The notes below the pieces were generated by a model, which was given only the letters and a program-made list of their open reading frames with translations, had not been told where the DNA came from and made no database searches. The position numbers and the translations under genes are program-made. Positions 21,415 to 23,664 of a stretch of DNA of 23,664 bases are shown here, one piece after another. Location of the stretch: positions 1 to 23,664 of the forward strand of contig JAZRPG010000008.1 in the NCBI GenBank assembly GCA_045649105.1, written 5' to 3'. How positions within the stretch are numbered: the stretch's first letter is position 1; every line of letters starts with the position of its first letter. Origin of the DNA: JAZRPG01 sp045649105. Lineage in GTDB: Bacteria; Bacillota; Clostridia; Oscillospirales; JAAYXM01.

Positions 21415-23274
21415 ATGACGGATATTTCAGTTTCAAATCTCAACAAGTTCTACGGCGAAAACCATGTACTTAAAAACCTTACATTCAATATTGAAAGCGG
21501 TGAGCGGGTCGGACTTCTCGGCGATAACGGCAGCGGAAAAACAACGCTTTTTAAGATACTTGCCGGAGAGTGCGATTATGACTCCGGCAAGGTCTCTATC
21601 CCGTCGGGGCGCGTTGTTGCCATCGTGTCACAAATCCCCGTATACCCACCGGAATATACAGTTATTGATGTTCTGCACAGCGCTTTTTTTCGCCTTCATA
21701 AGATAGAAAAGGACATGCGAAGTCTTGAGGAGGACATGAAGACAAATCCTTCGCCGGACATACTGCGCAGATATGACGAGCTCTGTGCGAAATTTGAGCA
21801 CATGGGCGGATATTCCGTTGAGACGCGTATAAGCAAAATCTGCAACGGGCTCGGTATCCCTTCCGAAATGCTCGGCCGGCTCTTTTCGTCGCTTTCGGGC
21901 GGTGAGAAGACGCGCATAACAATTGCGACTGCGCTTTTGCAGGACCCTGATATTCTGCTGCTTGATGAGCCGACAAACCACCTTGATATGGACGCAGTAG
22001 AGTGGCTTGAGGAATACTTACCGCGCTTTCAGGGCACGGTTTTCATAATCTCGCACGACAGATTTTTTATAGACAAGTGTGTGACACGCATAATCGAAAT
22101 CTCTGACGGCGAGGCGGAGTTTTACCCGGGAAACTACAGCTTTTATGTTACAGAGCGCGAAGCAAGATATGACGAGCAATTAAAAAGATACAACGCGGAG
22201 CAGGCGCAGATTAAGCGCCTTCAAACCACCGCAGAGCGCATGCACGGCTGGGGGCTTGGTAACAAAAAGCTCCAGGTGCGCGCGTTTGCAATCGAAAAGC
22301 GCATAGAGCGCATGCGCCGGACAGAGAAGCCAAAAGAGGTTCACTCCTCCATGTCTGCACAGTTTAATTCAAAAGTTTTTTCGGGAGATAATGTGCTTAA
22401 GCTTACAGGCATTCAAAAATCCTTCGGAGAAAGGACACTGTTTTCAGACCTGGGCTTAACTATAAAAAACGGCGACAGAATTGCACTTATCGGAGAAAAC
22501 GGCAGTGGAAAGTCAACCCTGCTTGACATAATTGCAAAAAAGTCTAATGCTGACCTCGGCACTGTTATGTATAACCCATCGATAAAGTCGGCAATGCTGC
22601 CGCAGGTTGTAAAATTTGCAGACGAAACAAGAACTATCCTCGATACGCTTCTTTATGACCTGAACATATCTACCCAGACGGCAAGAAACAGGCTCGCATC
22701 ATTTTTATTCTTCGGTGATGAAGTTTTTGACCCCGTAAACACTCTTTCAGGCGGCGAGCGCTCACGTCTTAAATTGTGCGAGCTTATGGAGGGTGATATA
22801 AACTTTCTGATTCTCGACGAGCCGACAAACCACCTCGACATCACTTCCCGCGAGTGGATCGAACAAGCTGTTGATGATTTTGACGGGACACTTCTCTTCG
22901 TCTCACACGACAGATTCTTTATAAACCGCTTTGCAAACAGAATATGGGAGCTTCGCGACGGAAAAATCGAGGACTTCCCGGGTACCTTTGAGGAGTATCG
23001 GCGAAAACGCGCCGCAGAGCCGCAGCCCGCTATCCCTGCCCGTGAAAAAAAGGTTAAGGAGAAGCCGCAGAACAAAAAACAGAGCGACAAGCTCCTGCGT
23101 GAGGTGGAACGCGACATTGAGAGAATTGAATCTGAACTTTCTCAAATTTCCCTTGATATTGAGAATGCCGCAAGCGACTACGAGAAGTTAAACTTCCTCT
23201 ATTCCGAGGAAGCTGCGCTTAAAGAAAAGCTTGAGGAAAAAATGCTCATATGGGAGAGCATCTATCCTGATTAA
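21415..23274 (+). CDS. ABC-F family ATPase (ribosome-associated)
   Basis: This 619-residue protein has two ABC domains and no membrane spans. The first has Walker A GDNGSGKTT (36-44), signature LSGGE (160-164) and Walker B LLLDEPTNHLD (181-191). The second has GENGSGKST (360-368), LSGGE (444-448) and LILDEPTNHLD (465-475). The linker between (about 240-320) is a charged helix pair, the P-site tRNA-interaction motif of ABC-F factors. A C-terminal coiled coil (about 540-619) follows a Pro/Lys-rich linker. ABC-F proteins bind the ribosomal E site and relieve stalling or antibiotic block. The exact subgroup cannot be told here. Confidence 0.93.
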   Translation: MTDISVSNLNKFYGENHVLKNLTFNIESGERVGLLGDNGSGKTTLFKILAGECDYDSGKVSIPSGRVVAIVSQIPVYPPEYTVIDVLHSAFFRLHKIEKDMRSLEEDMKTNPSPDILRRYDELCAKFEHMGGYSVETRISKICNGLGIPSEMLGRLFSSLSGGEKTRITIATALLQDPDILLLDEPTNHLDMDAVEWLEEYLPRFQGTVFIISHDRFFIDKCVTRIIEISDGEAEFYPGNYSFYVTEREARYDEQLKRYNAEQAQIKRLQTTAERMHGWGLGNKKLQVRAFAIEKRIERMRRTEKPKEVHSSMSAQFNSKVFSGDNVLKLTGIQKSFGERTLFSDLGLTIKNGDRIALIGENGSGKSTLLDIIAKKSNADLGTVMYNPSIKSAMLPQVVKFADETRTILDTLLYDLNISTQTARNRLASFLFFGDEVFDPVNTLSGGERSRLKLCELMEGDINFLILDEPTNHLDITSREWIEQAVDDFDGTLLFVSHDRFFINRFANRIWELRDGKIEDFPGTFEEYRRKRAAEPQPAIPAREKKVKEKPQNKKQSDKLLREVERDIERIESELSQISLDIENAASDYEKLNFLYSEEAALKEKLEEKMLIWESIYPD

Positions 23275-23300
23275 AATATGTTTAATTTTGCCGATATATA

Positions 23301-23309
23301 TGATATAAT
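23301..23309 (+). promoter_or_regulatory. Extended -10 promoter candidate for prfA
   Basis: TGATATAAT (TG at 23301-23302, TATAAT at 23304-23309) is a perfect extended -10. TTTAAT (23281-23286) 17 bases upstream is a weak -35. Transcription would start about 45 bases before prfA. Confidence 0.6.
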
Positions 23310-23362
23310 ATTTCCATATTATTATAAATGCACAAACGAAATTTATTTACGAGAGGTCTTAT

Positions 23363-23664
23363 ATGTTAGAGAAACTTGCATTCCTTGAGGAAAAATTCAA
23401 CGAAATAGAAGCAAAACTTGCAGACCCGAATCTGTATAACGACCCTGCTCTTGCCGCAAAAATATTAAAAGAGCAGAAAGAGCTTACACCCATAATCGAG
23501 TGCTACCGCAAATATCGCGCTACAGAGCAGGAAGCGGCAGAGCTTCGCGAGATGCTCGACGGAAAGCTCGACGCGGACTTTCGCGAGCTTGCACAGGAAG
23601 AATTTTCAGAGGCAAAGGAAAAGCTTCTGGAAATCGAGCACGAGCTTAAGATTCTTCTTCTTCC
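23363..23664 (+). CDS. prfA: Peptide chain release factor 1, N-terminal part (runs off window)
   Basis: The ATG at 23363-23365 is preceded by GAGAGG. The first 100 codons encode MLEKLAFLEEKFNEIEAKLADP, then LKEQKELTPIIECYRKYRATEQEA, which match the N-terminal helical domain of RF1. RF1 reads UAA and UAG and triggers release of the nascent peptide. The codon-recognition PXT motif, the GGQ motif and the rest lie outside the window. It is a host gene and an anchor for locating the chromosomal flank. Confidence 0.9.
   Translation, partial: MLEKLAFLEEKFNEIEAKLADPNLYNDPALAAKILKEQKELTPIIECYRKYRATEQEAAELREMLDGKLDADFRELAQEEFSEAKEKLLEIEHELKILLL

Overview
The window reads as the right-hand part of an integrated prophage (about 1-19770) joined to about 3.9 kb of host chromosome (about 19820-23664). 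The moderate GC content, AGGAGG-type ribosome sites, strong TTGACA/TATAAT-type promoters and the families present (ArpU-like late regulator, ImmA/IrrE protease, DUF6273-like proteins, an ABC-F/prfA neighbourhood) suggest a Gram-positive anaerobe of the Clostridia (Bacillota). The genus cannot be told from the sequence.

Host side: the prophage ends at a 3' tRNA fragment that fits the anticodon loop, T-arm, acceptor and CCA end of a tRNA-Thr(GGT). It is followed by a rho-independent terminator. Then come a zinc amidase of the Amidase_3 type, an unknown 263-residue protein, an ABC-F ATPase and the start of prfA. The tyrosine integrase is the last phage gene and points at the tRNA fragment. Two 11-bp direct repeats lie between them, as expected for integrase arm sites.

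Lysogeny region (16.3-18.6 kb, + strand): a CI-like XRE repressor without its own protease domain, an ImmA-like metalloprotease with a membrane segment and a Cys-rich tail, two AT-rich membrane/secreted protein genes of lysogenic-conversion type, and a short ORF. A divergent promoter covered by a palindromic operator starts the leftward early operon at 16158 with a Cro-like gene.

Early operon (16158 to about 10914, - strand): many small, often overlapping genes. They include an excisionase-like protein, a Cys-rich mini-protein, SSB, two DUF6273-like paralogues, an ASCH-domain protein, a Lar-like zinc-ribbon protein and an HUH rolling-circle-type replication protein. A 310-bp noncoding stretch with repeats follows. 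It also holds a near-consensus promoter for an ArpU-like late regulator.

Late operon (10037 to beyond 1, - strand): small terminase, scaffold, major capsid protein with a C-terminal Ig/chitobiase-like domain, strong hairpin, connector-like protein, small membrane protein, beta-propeller-like tail/hub protein, coiled-coil virion protein, and a protein of at least 1100 residues carrying a zinc-protease motif and a MuF-C-like domain. The order resembles podoviruses of the P22 kind. However, no large terminase or portal gene lies between the small terminase and the scaffold, where they are normally found. Tail-end, lysis and left attachment genes lie outside the window, if present.
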